Shown: positions 26,013 to 34,430 of the stretch, one piece after another | Layout of the letters: each line of letters begins with the position of its first letter | Numbering within the stretch: the stretch's first letter is position 1 | Origin: Marinifilaceae bacterium | GTDB lineage: Bacteria > Bacteroidota > Bacteroidia > Bacteroidales > Marinifilaceae | Assembly (NCBI GenBank): GCA_017936285.1 | Contig: JAGBFU010000036.1 | Location: forward strand, 1 to 54,547 | DNA: 54,547 nucleotides | Direction of reading: 5' to 3' | Notes under the pieces: model-generated | The model's input: only the letters and a program-made list of their open reading frames with translations | Databases searched by the model: none | What the model was told of the DNA's origin: nothing | Position numbers and translations under genes: made by a program

Positions 26013-26612
26013 TTATTTCTTGTATCGGGCATTTAATCCCTCAATAACCTCTGAGGTAATATCCATACCCTGCTCTGCATACAATACAGCACCAGGCATT
26101 GTAGTTGCCAGAATAATAGAGTAACCTTTGCTCTTATTATACTCCTCCAGGAATGAGGTAACCTCATCGAACACCTTGGTACTCATCTCTATCTCCTCCA
26201 TTGCAGACTTGTCACTCATCTCCTGCTGCAAACTCTGCAACTCCTGCTGCTTAGCGATAATCTTATCACGCGCCTCAACAGCTCTCTGCTCGGTCAAAAA
26301 TCCATTGTTCTGAACCTTTCTTTGCCACTCCTGAGCCTCCTGATCCAAAGCCTTTGCTTTGATATTCAAATCAGTCAAACGAGCCTCCTGAGTCTTCATA
26401 AAGGTCTCCGACATCTCCTTGTAAAGCAAGAATTTATCAGACAACAATGAATCGGTATTAACATAGGCAATCTTTGCCCCGGCACCACTCTCGTTTACCA
26501 CAGTCTCTGTTGATACAGCAACCTCATTTGATGCATTGCCATAGTGCAAAACAAACAACACTACAACTCCGATAAAGCTCAATGCCCCCAATACGGTAGA
26601 AAAATGTTTCAT
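26013..26612 (-). CDS. OmpH/Skp-family periplasmic chaperone
   Basis: The 199-residue protein has an N-terminal hydrophobic segment (residues 5-22; signal or anchor), then AKIAYVNTDSLLSDKFLLYKEM, the usual Skp/OmpH opening, a long charged coiled-coil (about residues 70-150) and a closing strand ending in GLNARYKK. Skp forms a trimer whose tentacles hold unfolded outer-membrane proteins. I chose ATG 26612, which opens the signal segment; the longer frame begins inside the preceding hairpin region. In the same transcript as the YfhO-type gene, with hairpins on both sides. Confidence 0.88.
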   Translation of the reverse strand: MKHFSTVLGALSFIGVVVLFVLHYGNASNEVAVSTETVVNESGAGAKIAYVNTDSLLSDKFLLYKEMSETFMKTQEARLTDLNIKAKALDQEAQEWQRKVQNNGFLTEQRAVEARDKIIAKQQELQSLQQEMSDKSAMEEIEMSTKVFDEVTSFLEEYNKSKGYSIILATTMPGAVLYAEQGMDITSEVIEGLNARYKK

Positions 26613-26633
26613 ATCTCTTATTTTAAAATTACA

Positions 26634-26662
26634 CACCCGTGTCCTTTCTTAAAACACGGGTG
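26634..26662 (-). terminator. Intercistronic hairpin before ompH
   Basis: CACCCGTGT (26634-26642) and ACACGGGTG (26654-26662) form a 9-bp stem with an 11-base loop. On the minus strand it follows the sigma-factor gene by 50 bases and ends 21 bases before the ompH ATG. It may terminate the sigma-factor operon or limit readthrough into ompH. Confidence 0.65.
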
Positions 26663-26712
26663 CAAAGATATAAATTCTGAATTAAATTCCGACTTTTTTA
26701 TACATTTATTAA

Positions 26713-27360
26713 CTATTCTCCATCCCTTAACTCAGAACTCTTTAAGAGATTCATTAGCAACTCCCTTGCCCGAAACAATTGAGCTTTCACTGTCCCCAAT
26801 GGGATATTCAACTCCTCCGCAATCTCCTCATACGACAACTCGTCAAAATACCTCAACTCAATTAATCTTCGGTAACGTCCCTTCAACATAGAAACCTTTT
26901 CACGTGTATACAGGGCTCTCTGTTCCCTAATTGCCTGTTGTTCAGGATCAAGAATATCTGCAGCTATAGTATGAGCAAATGATCGCTCCTCCTGATTTGC
27001 GTCATCTTTATCCAATGAGACCGTTAAATTCTTCCTTTTTCGGATGAAATCAATAGTATTATTTGAAGCAATCTTAAAAAGCCATGTACTAAAAGCGTAT
27101 TGGGGAGAGTAGTAAACAAGATTTGAAAAAGCCTTTTCAAATGCCTCAAATGTCAAATCCTCAGCATCTGTTCTGTTGTTCACCATCTTAAGAATCATAA
27201 AATATACAGATTCACGATATCTGGCAAAAAGTTCCCGAAATGCCCGTTCATCACCATTTATGGCACTGCGAACAACGACATAATCTTTCATTGCCTTCTC
27301 AGATAGCTTTACATCAGCACCACTTTTACTCTCTACAGCATGCTTTTCAATCACTTCCAT
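26713..27360 (-). CDS. ECF-type RNA polymerase sigma factor
   Basis: The 215-residue protein has sigma region 2 (AFRELFARYRESVYFMILKM, DAEDLTFEAFEKAFSNL, STWLFKIASNNTIDFIRKRK) and region 4 (LIELRYFDELSYEEIAEELN then GTVKAQLFRARELL), which together define group 4/ECF sigma factors. An N-terminal extension of about 30 residues precedes region 2. No anti-sigma gene or FecR-like partner is adjacent; the gene overlaps the membrane GT2 by 10 bases and ends a three-gene overlapping run. The regulon is unknown; the co-encoded TPR and glycosyltransferase suggest envelope control. That link is inference. Confidence 0.94.
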   Translation of the reverse strand: MEVIEKHAVESKSGADVKLSEKAMKDYVVVRSAINGDERAFRELFARYRESVYFMILKMVNNRTDAEDLTFEAFEKAFSNLVYYSPQYAFSTWLFKIASNNTIDFIRKRKNLTVSLDKDDANQEERSFAHTIAADILDPEQQAIREQRALYTREKVSMLKGRYRRLIELRYFDELSYEEIAEELNIPLGTVKAQLFRARELLMNLLKSSELRDGE

Positions 27361-28523
27361 TGACTTTCGCTAACTAATGTTTTGATTCTATAACACCAAC
27401 GGCCAAAATAGCCGATAGTTGTTGACATTAGCGAAGTTAAGAATAATTTTTTTTGTAACATAGAGGACATTTGCAGATTTATACATAAAAAATCCACAAA
27501 AAATGTTAAAATAAAGAGTGCAGTTACAAACCAATATGCAAATCCAAAGAGGGGATTCAATACAATAATTGCACAGTAGACCAAAAACCTTACCCATTGA
27601 GCAATGTCAGACAATAACCGTATACCAGCCGGCCAGTGTCGCTTCTCTACGTAATAGTACTCCTCATCAGCACGTAACTGATGCCGATCATCCGAATAGA
27701 GAACAGTACCATTTTCACTTCGATTAAAGGCAACTGTATGTGCAAAACCATGTAATATTTTCAATATAATCTCACTCTCATACCCAAGAATATGTTGATT
27801 ATTCTTTGAGAAACCTCTGCAAGCCATATAAAGACTCTTCCTGTAACCATAATTTGTCCAGTCACATCCCGGGATATATCCGAAAAAGTTCAGAAATGCA
27901 GCATTGATTCTGTGCATATTATGGTTCCAACGTAACAAATCAACCAAACGATTGGTTACAGGGTAACTACTATCACCTATCACAACTCCGCACCTATCTG
28001 AAAATGAGGAGGCCATCTCTCTTACCCAACTCTGAGATGGTGGTGTACAATATATCTCTGAAAAGAGTAAGATCTCATTCCGGGCTCCCAGAATACCAAT
28101 ATTCAAAGCAATCTTCTTTGTTCTGTGAAACTTTACACCAGGGTAAAGACGGCTGACCTTCAGATTCGGATATTTTGCAGCCAATATATTCAACCTGTCA
28201 ACCGAATCATCATCCGAAGCCTCGTCAACAACAATCACCTCGTAATCGGGATAATCCTGTTCAAGAAAACGAGGTAGATTTTTACTAATCAACTCAGCAT
28301 TGTTATTAACAGTTATAATGACCGATACTCCCTCTGATGGATTCTCGAAACGACTCTCTTTGCCCTCGGCACACTTAGATCTTCTTTTAAGCGCGACAAA
28401 CTCCAATGCTCGAATAGTAAAATTCAGCATCAGTAAAAATATTGTCACTCCAAGTACAAGATATGCAATCGGACTATCCGGCCACACCATCGAAAAAAAC
28501 TCACTATCAAAAATCTGAACCAT
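27351..28523 (-). CDS. Membrane-anchored family 2 glycosyltransferase
   Basis: The 390-residue protein has one membrane segment near residues 18-42, a GT2 catalytic domain (GVSVIITVNNNAELISKNLPRFLEQDYPDYEVIVVDEASDDDSV) and two or three C-terminal membrane segments (WVRFLVYCAIIVL, FVTALFILTFFVDFL). This plan resembles processive or lipid-linked GT2 enzymes. The usual QxxRW motif is not evident; RHWPAG near residue 290 is a weak candidate. It overlaps the TPR gene by 17 bases and the sigma-factor gene by 10. Substrate not readable. Confidence 0.85.
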   Translation of the reverse strand: MVQIFDSEFFSMVWPDSPIAYLVLGVTIFLLMLNFTIRALEFVALKRRSKCAEGKESRFENPSEGVSVIITVNNNAELISKNLPRFLEQDYPDYEVIVVDEASDDDSVDRLNILAAKYPNLKVSRLYPGVKFHRTKKIALNIGILGARNEILLFSEIYCTPPSQSWVREMASSFSDRCGVVIGDSSYPVTNRLVDLLRWNHNMHRINAAFLNFFGYIPGCDWTNYGYRKSLYMACRGFSKNNQHILGYESEIILKILHGFAHTVAFNRSENGTVLYSDDRHQLRADEEYYYVEKRHWPAGIRLLSDIAQWVRFLVYCAIIVLNPLFGFAYWFVTALFILTFFVDFLCINLQMSSMLQKKLFLTSLMSTTIGYFGRWCYRIKTLVSESQWK

Positions 28524-30423
28524 AACGTTTAATTATTTCATACGCATCACTGATACCCAACTCTCCGGCCTTACTTAAATCGGAAATTGCCCTGCGTTTA
28601 TCTCCAACATAAAGATTCATTATACCCCTATTGAAATAGGCATCCGCAAAATTGGGTTGTGCATCAATAACATCATCCAATAATGCAATTGCTTCAGTCA
28701 CCATACCACTCTCTGCCATCATTCCGGCCTTGTTATATCTGACATAGATAAAATCGGGAATACACCTCATACACTCATCATATGCACTCCACACCTCGCT
28801 GTAATCGATAGTTCTGCTACTCTTAACACCCAAAGTAATCTGTTCCTCAGCATGGGCCTCAATATAGGCATACATCATCGCTATCGCATTACCAAGTGAG
28901 AATTGCGCCAATCCATACCACTCAGAATCGGGTGAGACTCTCTTGAAGCACTCTATCGCCTTCATATAATCATCACTATCAAGCAAGGCAACACCGGCAA
29001 AGAGCAACTCGGCATCACTCTCTGCATTCAACATCTCAACCCCCTTTATCAATGGAGAGGAAGCTATTGTCAACATAAAATCATCTCCATATTGATTATT
29101 ATATTTGACAATTGAACTCTCATACTTGTCCGATGTTGTTACGTGCAAAGAGTCTTTTGGCAATAGTGTCACCCTATGTATTCCTTTTAAACGTATTGAA
29201 GATATACGGTCTGACACAGAGCCGCTTACCATATTGCGAACGGCACTATTTCTATCGTTCAAATCCAATAGTCGTGTAAGATTCTCTGTAGTATCAACAT
29301 AAGCCCCTGCCACACCTCTCTTCATCTCCCGATATCTCTCCATGATTTGAGATGCCGCATAACTATCCTCCATTGCCAACTTTTCACGTCCCATATCCAT
29401 CAATAACGATGCCCTGGCATAGTAAGCCTTTACAAAATCGGGATATAGCGCAATACAAGAAGAGAAATCGTTATATGCACTTGTATAATCCTTTATTGAT
29501 TGGTAGGCGAGGCCTCGGTTGAAATAGACGATTATATTCTCAGGATTCAATTCGATTACCCGACTGAAATCATCAATTGCGTCATTGGTTGCTCCCAACT
29601 CCAGACGCAAAAGAGCCCGATTATACAATCCATAAATATAGTTACTATCAATAGAGAGCATCTCATCATAATCAGCTAAAGCCTCATAGAACTCTCCCTC
29701 CTCGTAATAAAGAAGCGCTCTGTGCATTCTGAGTTGCATATTCTCGGGCGAGGCATTTATGCCCCTGTTGAAGTCTTCAACTGCATCATGAATATTACCC
29801 TCAAGTTTATTAATATATCCACGCAATCCATATGCCTCATGCGAGAAAATATTTCTACGTATCACGGCATTACAATCCTCCATAGCCCCCCTGCTATTCC
29901 CGTGCTGCACTCTCAATTCTGCCCTGTTCAGATAGGCAAGCTGAAAATCAGGATCAAGATGGATGGATTTAGAAAAATCCTTTTCGGCCAATTTATCCTC
30001 ACTCAAAGCCCTGTATGCCAATCCTCTGTAAGTGTAAACAGCAGGATTTGAGGGTGCCAGTTCAAGAGCCTCGCGATAATCCTCAAGAGCCTCTTCATAT
30101 CGCCCGGCTTGATAATAGCTCACCCCTCGGTATATGTAGGCAAACAGATAGTTTGGATTCAAATCTATTGCTTTGGTAAAATCGGTGATTGCTCCACTTA
30201 AATCATCCAACCCCAGTTTAGCATATCCACGATAGAAATAGGGTTCGTAAAGGTGCGGGCGAAGACGAATAACTCGGTTAAAGTGCTCTATAGCCCGACT
30301 ATTATCTTCATAATATATGGCATCGGTACCTATACGCAAAAGTCTGTCGACATTCCATTGTGCCTGTAAGCAAAATGGCATACCGAAAAACAATAAAAGT
30401 ATCGCTATCAAATATCTGCGCAT
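28507..30423 (-). CDS. TPR-repeat periplasmic or outer-membrane protein
   Basis: The 638-residue protein has a signal peptide (MRRYLIAILLLFFGMPFCLQAQ) and about ten tetratricopeptide repeats in residues 25-390 (AIEHFNRVIRLRPHLYEPYFYRGYAKLGL, AITDFTKAIDLNPNYLFAYI) plus more near the C-terminus. TPRs bind other proteins. Between them is a region of about 100 residues with DRISSIRLKGIHRVTLLPKD that I do not recognise. I chose ATG 30423 because AAGGAGG lies just upstream and it opens the signal peptide. It overlaps the GT2 gene by 17 bases; an upstream hairpin separates it from the kelch gene. Confidence 0.85.
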   Translation of the reverse strand: MRRYLIAILLLFFGMPFCLQAQWNVDRLLRIGTDAIYYEDNSRAIEHFNRVIRLRPHLYEPYFYRGYAKLGLDDLSGAITDFTKAIDLNPNYLFAYIYRGVSYYQAGRYEEALEDYREALELAPSNPAVYTYRGLAYRALSEDKLAEKDFSKSIHLDPDFQLAYLNRAELRVQHGNSRGAMEDCNAVIRRNIFSHEAYGLRGYINKLEGNIHDAVEDFNRGINASPENMQLRMHRALLYYEEGEFYEALADYDEMLSIDSNYIYGLYNRALLRLELGATNDAIDDFSRVIELNPENIIVYFNRGLAYQSIKDYTSAYNDFSSCIALYPDFVKAYYARASLLMDMGREKLAMEDSYAASQIMERYREMKRGVAGAYVDTTENLTRLLDLNDRNSAVRNMVSGSVSDRISSIRLKGIHRVTLLPKDSLHVTTSDKYESSIVKYNNQYGDDFMLTIASSPLIKGVEMLNAESDAELLFAGVALLDSDDYMKAIECFKRVSPDSEWYGLAQFSLGNAIAMMYAYIEAHAEEQITLGVKSSRTIDYSEVWSAYDECMRCIPDFIYVRYNKAGMMAESGMVTEAIALLDDVIDAQPNFADAYFNRGIMNLYVGDKRRAISDLSKAGELGISDAYEIIKRYGSDF

Positions 30424-30449
30424 AAAACCTCTACCTCCTTTATAAATAA

Positions 30450-30478
30450 GGGCTGACCAAACAAAGTATGGACAGCCC
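30450..30478 (-). terminator. Intercistronic hairpin before the TPR gene
   Basis: On the plus strand GGGCTG (30450-30455) and CAGCCC (30473-30478) pair, with inner CCA/TGG pairing. On the minus strand, T-rich sequence and then the AAGGAGG ribosome-binding site follow, and the ATG is 26 bases away. It lies 26 bases after the kelch stop. Confidence 0.6.
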
Positions 30479-30504
30479 AAATATATTTCAAGACAATTAT
30501 CTTA

Positions 30505-31659
30505 TTAGTAGATATCTACAATAGAGTAGTCATTATCATCATCCTCATCCATTCCTGGAATGAAACGCCAAGAATCCTGGAACATTGCGGTCTCGATAGA
30601 TGAACCTCCTGTTGTTACATATCCATAACCATCCAAATCAAAAGCCACTGCCGATACGCGCGGACTTCCCATTGCAGAAGGCAATGAAGTTACCTCGTAC
30701 CAACGATCCTTCTCGATATCATACTCCCAACATGTTCTGTTATGTGTACCAGCGCCACATGCTATATAACCTCGAGGAGTACCGCTCGGAGAATCAAGAC
30801 TTGAAGTGAAGCTGACAGCATAAGCGCGTGGTATCTTGTTATAACTGTCATCAAAGCTGTGATCAGAACGATTCATAATAGGGTGACAGCTTGACCATGA
30901 ATCGGTTGTTGCATTATATTTCAACACGTCAAGTTTATAACCGCTACTTGCTGTTCCGGCTCCACCACAGACAATTGCCTGATCACCGATAACGAAAGCT
31001 GTAGCACCTCGGCGTGAATCTCCAGGGAAGTCTGTCTCTGACCAACCGGTATTCGGGTCAAATTTATAGAAATCACTGGTAATTGTGTTCTCATCAACAG
31101 CTCCTGTTCCAACAAAACCACATCCGCCTACAGCAAATGCTACTGCGTGCTCGCGACCTTGACCCGGGAAAGCAAACTCTCCACTCAAAGAGTCCTTTGA
31201 CCATGTCTCAGTTGCTCCGTCGAATACATAGAAATCTGAGAAGAATCTCTTGTTCTGAGTGGTCTGGTATGTACTATCCTTTCCATCGGCAGCACCTCCA
31301 GGGATTGTTACTGTGATTGTTCTCTGCGGACGATATCCGGTTCCTACATATGCTTTACCATCAACCACAAATGCAACAGCTCCAAAACGTCCAAGACCTG
31401 GGAATGAGTCAACCTTTACCCAACTATTGTTTCTGAACTTCCAGAAATCACGCATCTCCTTGTCTCCATAAGTTCTGTCACCATCGTAACCCAAACCTAC
31501 GTACACATTATCGCCAATCTTGAAACATACTGCTCCAACACGTGTAACTCCTCCGAACTCACGAGCCTTAGACCAGTCGCCATCGTCATCATTACTTGAA
31601 TCACAAGCAAAAAAAGCTGTGCTCAAAAGCAACAAACTCAATAGTTTTAAAATCTTCAT
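30505..31659 (-). CDS. Kelch-repeat lipoprotein
   Basis: The 384-residue protein has a lipoprotein signal ending in LLSTAFFACDSS, a DDDG-rich linker and about six kelch-like repeats forming a beta-propeller (RVGAVCFKIGDNVYVGLGYDGD; RFGAVAFVVDGKAYVGTGY; REHAVAFAVGGCGFVGTGA; RRGATAFVIGDQAIVCGGAG; YIACGAGTHN; RVSAVAFDLDGYGYVTTGG). Each repeat carries VGxG- or GG-type strand ends. It is probably anchored on the outer-membrane or cell surface; ligand unknown. It is divergent from the DUF4270 gene and upstream of the TPR gene. Confidence 0.85.
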   Translation of the reverse strand: MKILKLLSLLLLSTAFFACDSSNDDDGDWSKAREFGGVTRVGAVCFKIGDNVYVGLGYDGDRTYGDKEMRDFWKFRNNSWVKVDSFPGLGRFGAVAFVVDGKAYVGTGYRPQRTITVTIPGGAADGKDSTYQTTQNKRFFSDFYVFDGATETWSKDSLSGEFAFPGQGREHAVAFAVGGCGFVGTGAVDENTITSDFYKFDPNTGWSETDFPGDSRRGATAFVIGDQAIVCGGAGTASSGYKLDVLKYNATTDSWSSCHPIMNRSDHSFDDSYNKIPRAYAVSFTSSLDSPSGTPRGYIACGAGTHNRTCWEYDIEKDRWYEVTSLPSAMGSPRVSAVAFDLDGYGYVTTGGSSIETAMFQDSWRFIPGMDEDDDNDYSIVDIY

Positions 31660-31827
31660 CTTATTCTTTTTTTATACTTTTCACAAATAATGGGCAAAAC
31701 TACACAATTTATATCTCTCATACAACACATTGGTTACTTAAAAATACTTAAAGACGCTACTTTTTTTATTTTTAACTCTATTTTTAAGAAAATAGTTTTA
31801 CCTTCGCACTTTGATAAAATAAGATTT

Positions 31828-33147
31828 ATGAAGAGATTTATATACTTGATATTTGCCATAATTTTAAGCTCGTGCGGTGCCGAGCTGGAGTCTATTGGCG
31901 AGGATTTCATCGGTAACGGCAGTTCAATTGAGATGTATGAGTACAGAATCACAGAGACGTCGACCATCAAAATTGACAGTTTTGCCACCTCAACCGGTTC
32001 AAACACTGTTTCAATGTCAGAGATATTCATTGGAAGATACAGTGATCCGCTATACACCGGAACAACGGTTATAACCCCTACATTCACTATTGCTCCGGAG
32101 TACGCTCCGGTAGTTGACGAAGAGGCAACGTTGGACTCAATCACATTCAAATTCGGTTACACCGGCAAACTTTGGGGAGACACCATATCGCTCCGCCAAC
32201 AGATACTGGTGCTTCACGAATTAAGCGAACTTCCTATATATAACGAAACCGTCGATAATGGAATGATGTTCAATATTGATCCGATTCCTCCGTTTAAAAG
32301 GGAACTGGGACGAGCATACTTCTATCCGAACAAGAAGGGATTAAAAGATGCATATTTCAAATTGGACAAAAATGATAAATACCTCTCAACTCTTTTTGAC
32401 CGAATGAAGTATAAGGACAATATGTTCAATGATCTGCCATGGAATTTTATCAACGAGTTCAAAGGACTGGCCATTACTGCAGACAAAAACAACGACATCA
32501 TATTCGGGATGAATGCGACACCAGACAGTCTCTATATGTGTTTCCACTACCATGTAGGAGCAACCCTCGAGAGTACGGTAAAAATACCTCTTACAACCCC
32601 TATCTTCCAATACTTTAACGCAACAAACACTCCTACCAGGAAGTTTGAATCGCTAAAATATCAGACCGATGAGGTTCCTATTGAGGAGTCGGCATTTGCA
32701 TTAATACAAGGGCTGAGTGGTTATATGGTAAAGATGGTACTTCCTGTTCCTCCTCCACAAGACCAATACTCAACATTGGTCAAGGCTGAGCTGGAATTGA
32801 ACCCTCTGATATTTTACAACAGTTCCATTACTATGCCACAAACTATCTCTGTCTATAAGAGCAATGCAAACAACGAGATATTATCACAGTTGCAACAAGC
32901 CTCAGGAGATGTTATAGGCAAGCTGGAGAAGGATGAACAACATCTTGATGCCAGCAGATATAAGATTGACCTGACCGAGTATTACAATGCCTTTTCAATG
33001 CTCCCCGAAGAGCCAAGTATCTCTGATGAGTTTACACACATAATATTGAGTGTACCATCAATGTCATCTACATTTGACAGGGTGATTATTGAAGATGTAC
33101 CTGTTCTAAGACTATACTACGCACACTATAATAACGATCTGCTATAA
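31828..33147 (+). CDS. DUF4270 lipoprotein
   Basis: The 439-residue protein has a lipoprotein signal (MKRFIYLIFAIILSSCG), followed by ESIGEDFIGNGSSIEMYEY and MSEIFIGRYSDPLYTGTTVITPTFTI, typical of DUF4270 lipoproteins found widely in Bacteroidota. The function is unknown; predominantly beta structure is likely. A -7-like TACCTTCG (31799-31806) lies 22 bases before the ATG at 31828. An earlier in-frame start (31690) is less likely because it precedes that box and has no signal peptide. The stop overlaps the next start as TAATG, suggesting coupling with the outer-membrane barrel. Confidence 0.85.
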   Translation: MKRFIYLIFAIILSSCGAELESIGEDFIGNGSSIEMYEYRITETSTIKIDSFATSTGSNTVSMSEIFIGRYSDPLYTGTTVITPTFTIAPEYAPVVDEEATLDSITFKFGYTGKLWGDTISLRQQILVLHELSELPIYNETVDNGMMFNIDPIPPFKRELGRAYFYPNKKGLKDAYFKLDKNDKYLSTLFDRMKYKDNMFNDLPWNFINEFKGLAITADKNNDIIFGMNATPDSLYMCFHYHVGATLESTVKIPLTTPIFQYFNATNTPTRKFESLKYQTDEVPIEESAFALIQGLSGYMVKMVLPVPPPQDQYSTLVKAELELNPLIFYNSSITMPQTISVYKSNANNEILSQLQQASGDVIGKLEKDEQHLDASRYKIDLTEYYNAFSMLPEEPSISDEFTHIILSVPSMSSTFDRVIIEDVPVLRLYYAHYNNDLL

Positions 33148-34418
33148 TGAATACCAAAAGATATATCGTAACGCTGTTGGCACTACTAATAACAGTAGCG
33201 CTGCACGCTCAGAACAATACCGGAACTCCATACTCGGTATTCGGCTATGGATTGATCAATGAGAACCCCGGGGCATATACCGGGATGGGTGGCGTTTCTG
33301 CCGCAATGCGCGACAACATAAACATCAACTACCTGAATCCGGCGTCATATACTGCTCTGGACAGCAATCGCTGGCACGTACAATTAGGTGTCCATGCCGA
33401 GATGGTACGTATCACCACCCATAAGGAGAGCGCACACTACAGGGTAGCAGGAAACGGATATTTCAATTTAGGATTTCGTATTCGCAGAAACCTATACTCA
33501 TCCATCGGATTTACAGAGTTGAGCGATATAGGATATGACCTGACCTATAAGAATGTTATACCCGGCTCTATAACTCAGAAATACACCCAGTTGATGCAGG
33601 GAGAGGGTGGCTTGAACCAATTCCATTTCGGACTGGGCTGGAAATACAAGAACCTCTCTATTGGAGCTAACTTAGGAGTTGTCTTCGGAAAGATTGAAAG
33701 AAGACAGACCCTCTCAATTCCTATGGACAATGCCTACTATATCAAAACGAGTGACAACACCCGCATCCATGACATTATTATCACCATGGGAGCCCAATAC
33801 GTGATTGATTTGGGAGGTACCCAAAACCTTACCCTTGGAGCCTACTTCAACCCCAATTCACGACTCTTCGGCAAAAATTCATATATCGCTTACAAAGAGT
33901 CGTCCTCATCGTCATCAATAATTGACAACGACGACGAGGTTGACAAGGGTTTTATCAAATACCCATTCAAGGTTACTGCCGGAGTAGCATGGAGCAAAAG
34001 TACAAAATGGCTGGTATCAGGAGACTATACCTTCCAGAAGATGTCCCAATACAGAGAGTTTGACACTCACAACAATATCAAACTGAAGGATTATCACAGA
34101 GCAAGTGCCGGAATCTCATTTACTCCTGAAAAACACAGTAGAAAATGGTATCTGCACAACTCTTATGAGTTTGGTCTGTACTTTGTACGCTCACATATGT
34201 ATATGAATGAGCACCATATCAACACCTACGCATTTACTGCAGGTACCGTAGTCCCATTCCTCTTCTCAAACAACAGACAGGAACTTGATTTGAAGGCCTC
34301 TATTGATTGTGGCTTCCGCGGCAGTGAGGTTGACGGACTTATGCGCGAGCGTTTTGTAAAGATACGTCTGAGCCTTGCATTCAAGGAGTTGTGGTTTATG
34401 AAGAGAAAGATATACTAA
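33147..34418 (+). CDS. Outer-membrane beta-barrel protein
   Basis: The 423-residue protein has a signal peptide (MNTKRYIVTLLALLITVALHAQ), then NNTGTPYSVFGYGLINENPGAYTGMGGVSAAMRDNININYLNPASY, an opening common to FadL/OmpP1-like barrels in Bacteroidota, followed by alternating amphipathic strands (GYFNLGFRIRRNLYSSIGF, LNQFHFGLGWKYKNLSIGANLG). It is probably a porin or an assembly partner. It is coupled to DUF4270 (TAATG) and is followed after 12 bases by the NagZ/beta-lactamase fusion gene. Substrate unknown. Confidence 0.85.
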   Translation: MNTKRYIVTLLALLITVALHAQNNTGTPYSVFGYGLINENPGAYTGMGGVSAAMRDNININYLNPASYTALDSNRWHVQLGVHAEMVRITTHKESAHYRVAGNGYFNLGFRIRRNLYSSIGFTELSDIGYDLTYKNVIPGSITQKYTQLMQGEGGLNQFHFGLGWKYKNLSIGANLGVVFGKIERRQTLSIPMDNAYYIKTSDNTRIHDIIITMGAQYVIDLGGTQNLTLGAYFNPNSRLFGKNSYIAYKESSSSSSIIDNDDEVDKGFIKYPFKVTAGVAWSKSTKWLVSGDYTFQKMSQYREFDTHNNIKLKDYHRASAGISFTPEKHSRKWYLHNSYEFGLYFVRSHMYMNEHHINTYAFTAGTVVPFLFSNNRQELDLKASIDCGFRGSEVDGLMRERFVKIRLSLAFKELWFMKRKIY

Positions 34419-34430
34419 TTCTGATACACC

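Noticed and set aside
30505..31659. Kelch lipoprotein as sialate epimerase NanM
   Set aside because: Kelch propellers are shared, but there are no sialic-acid genes nearby and the catalytic residues of NanM cannot be identified.
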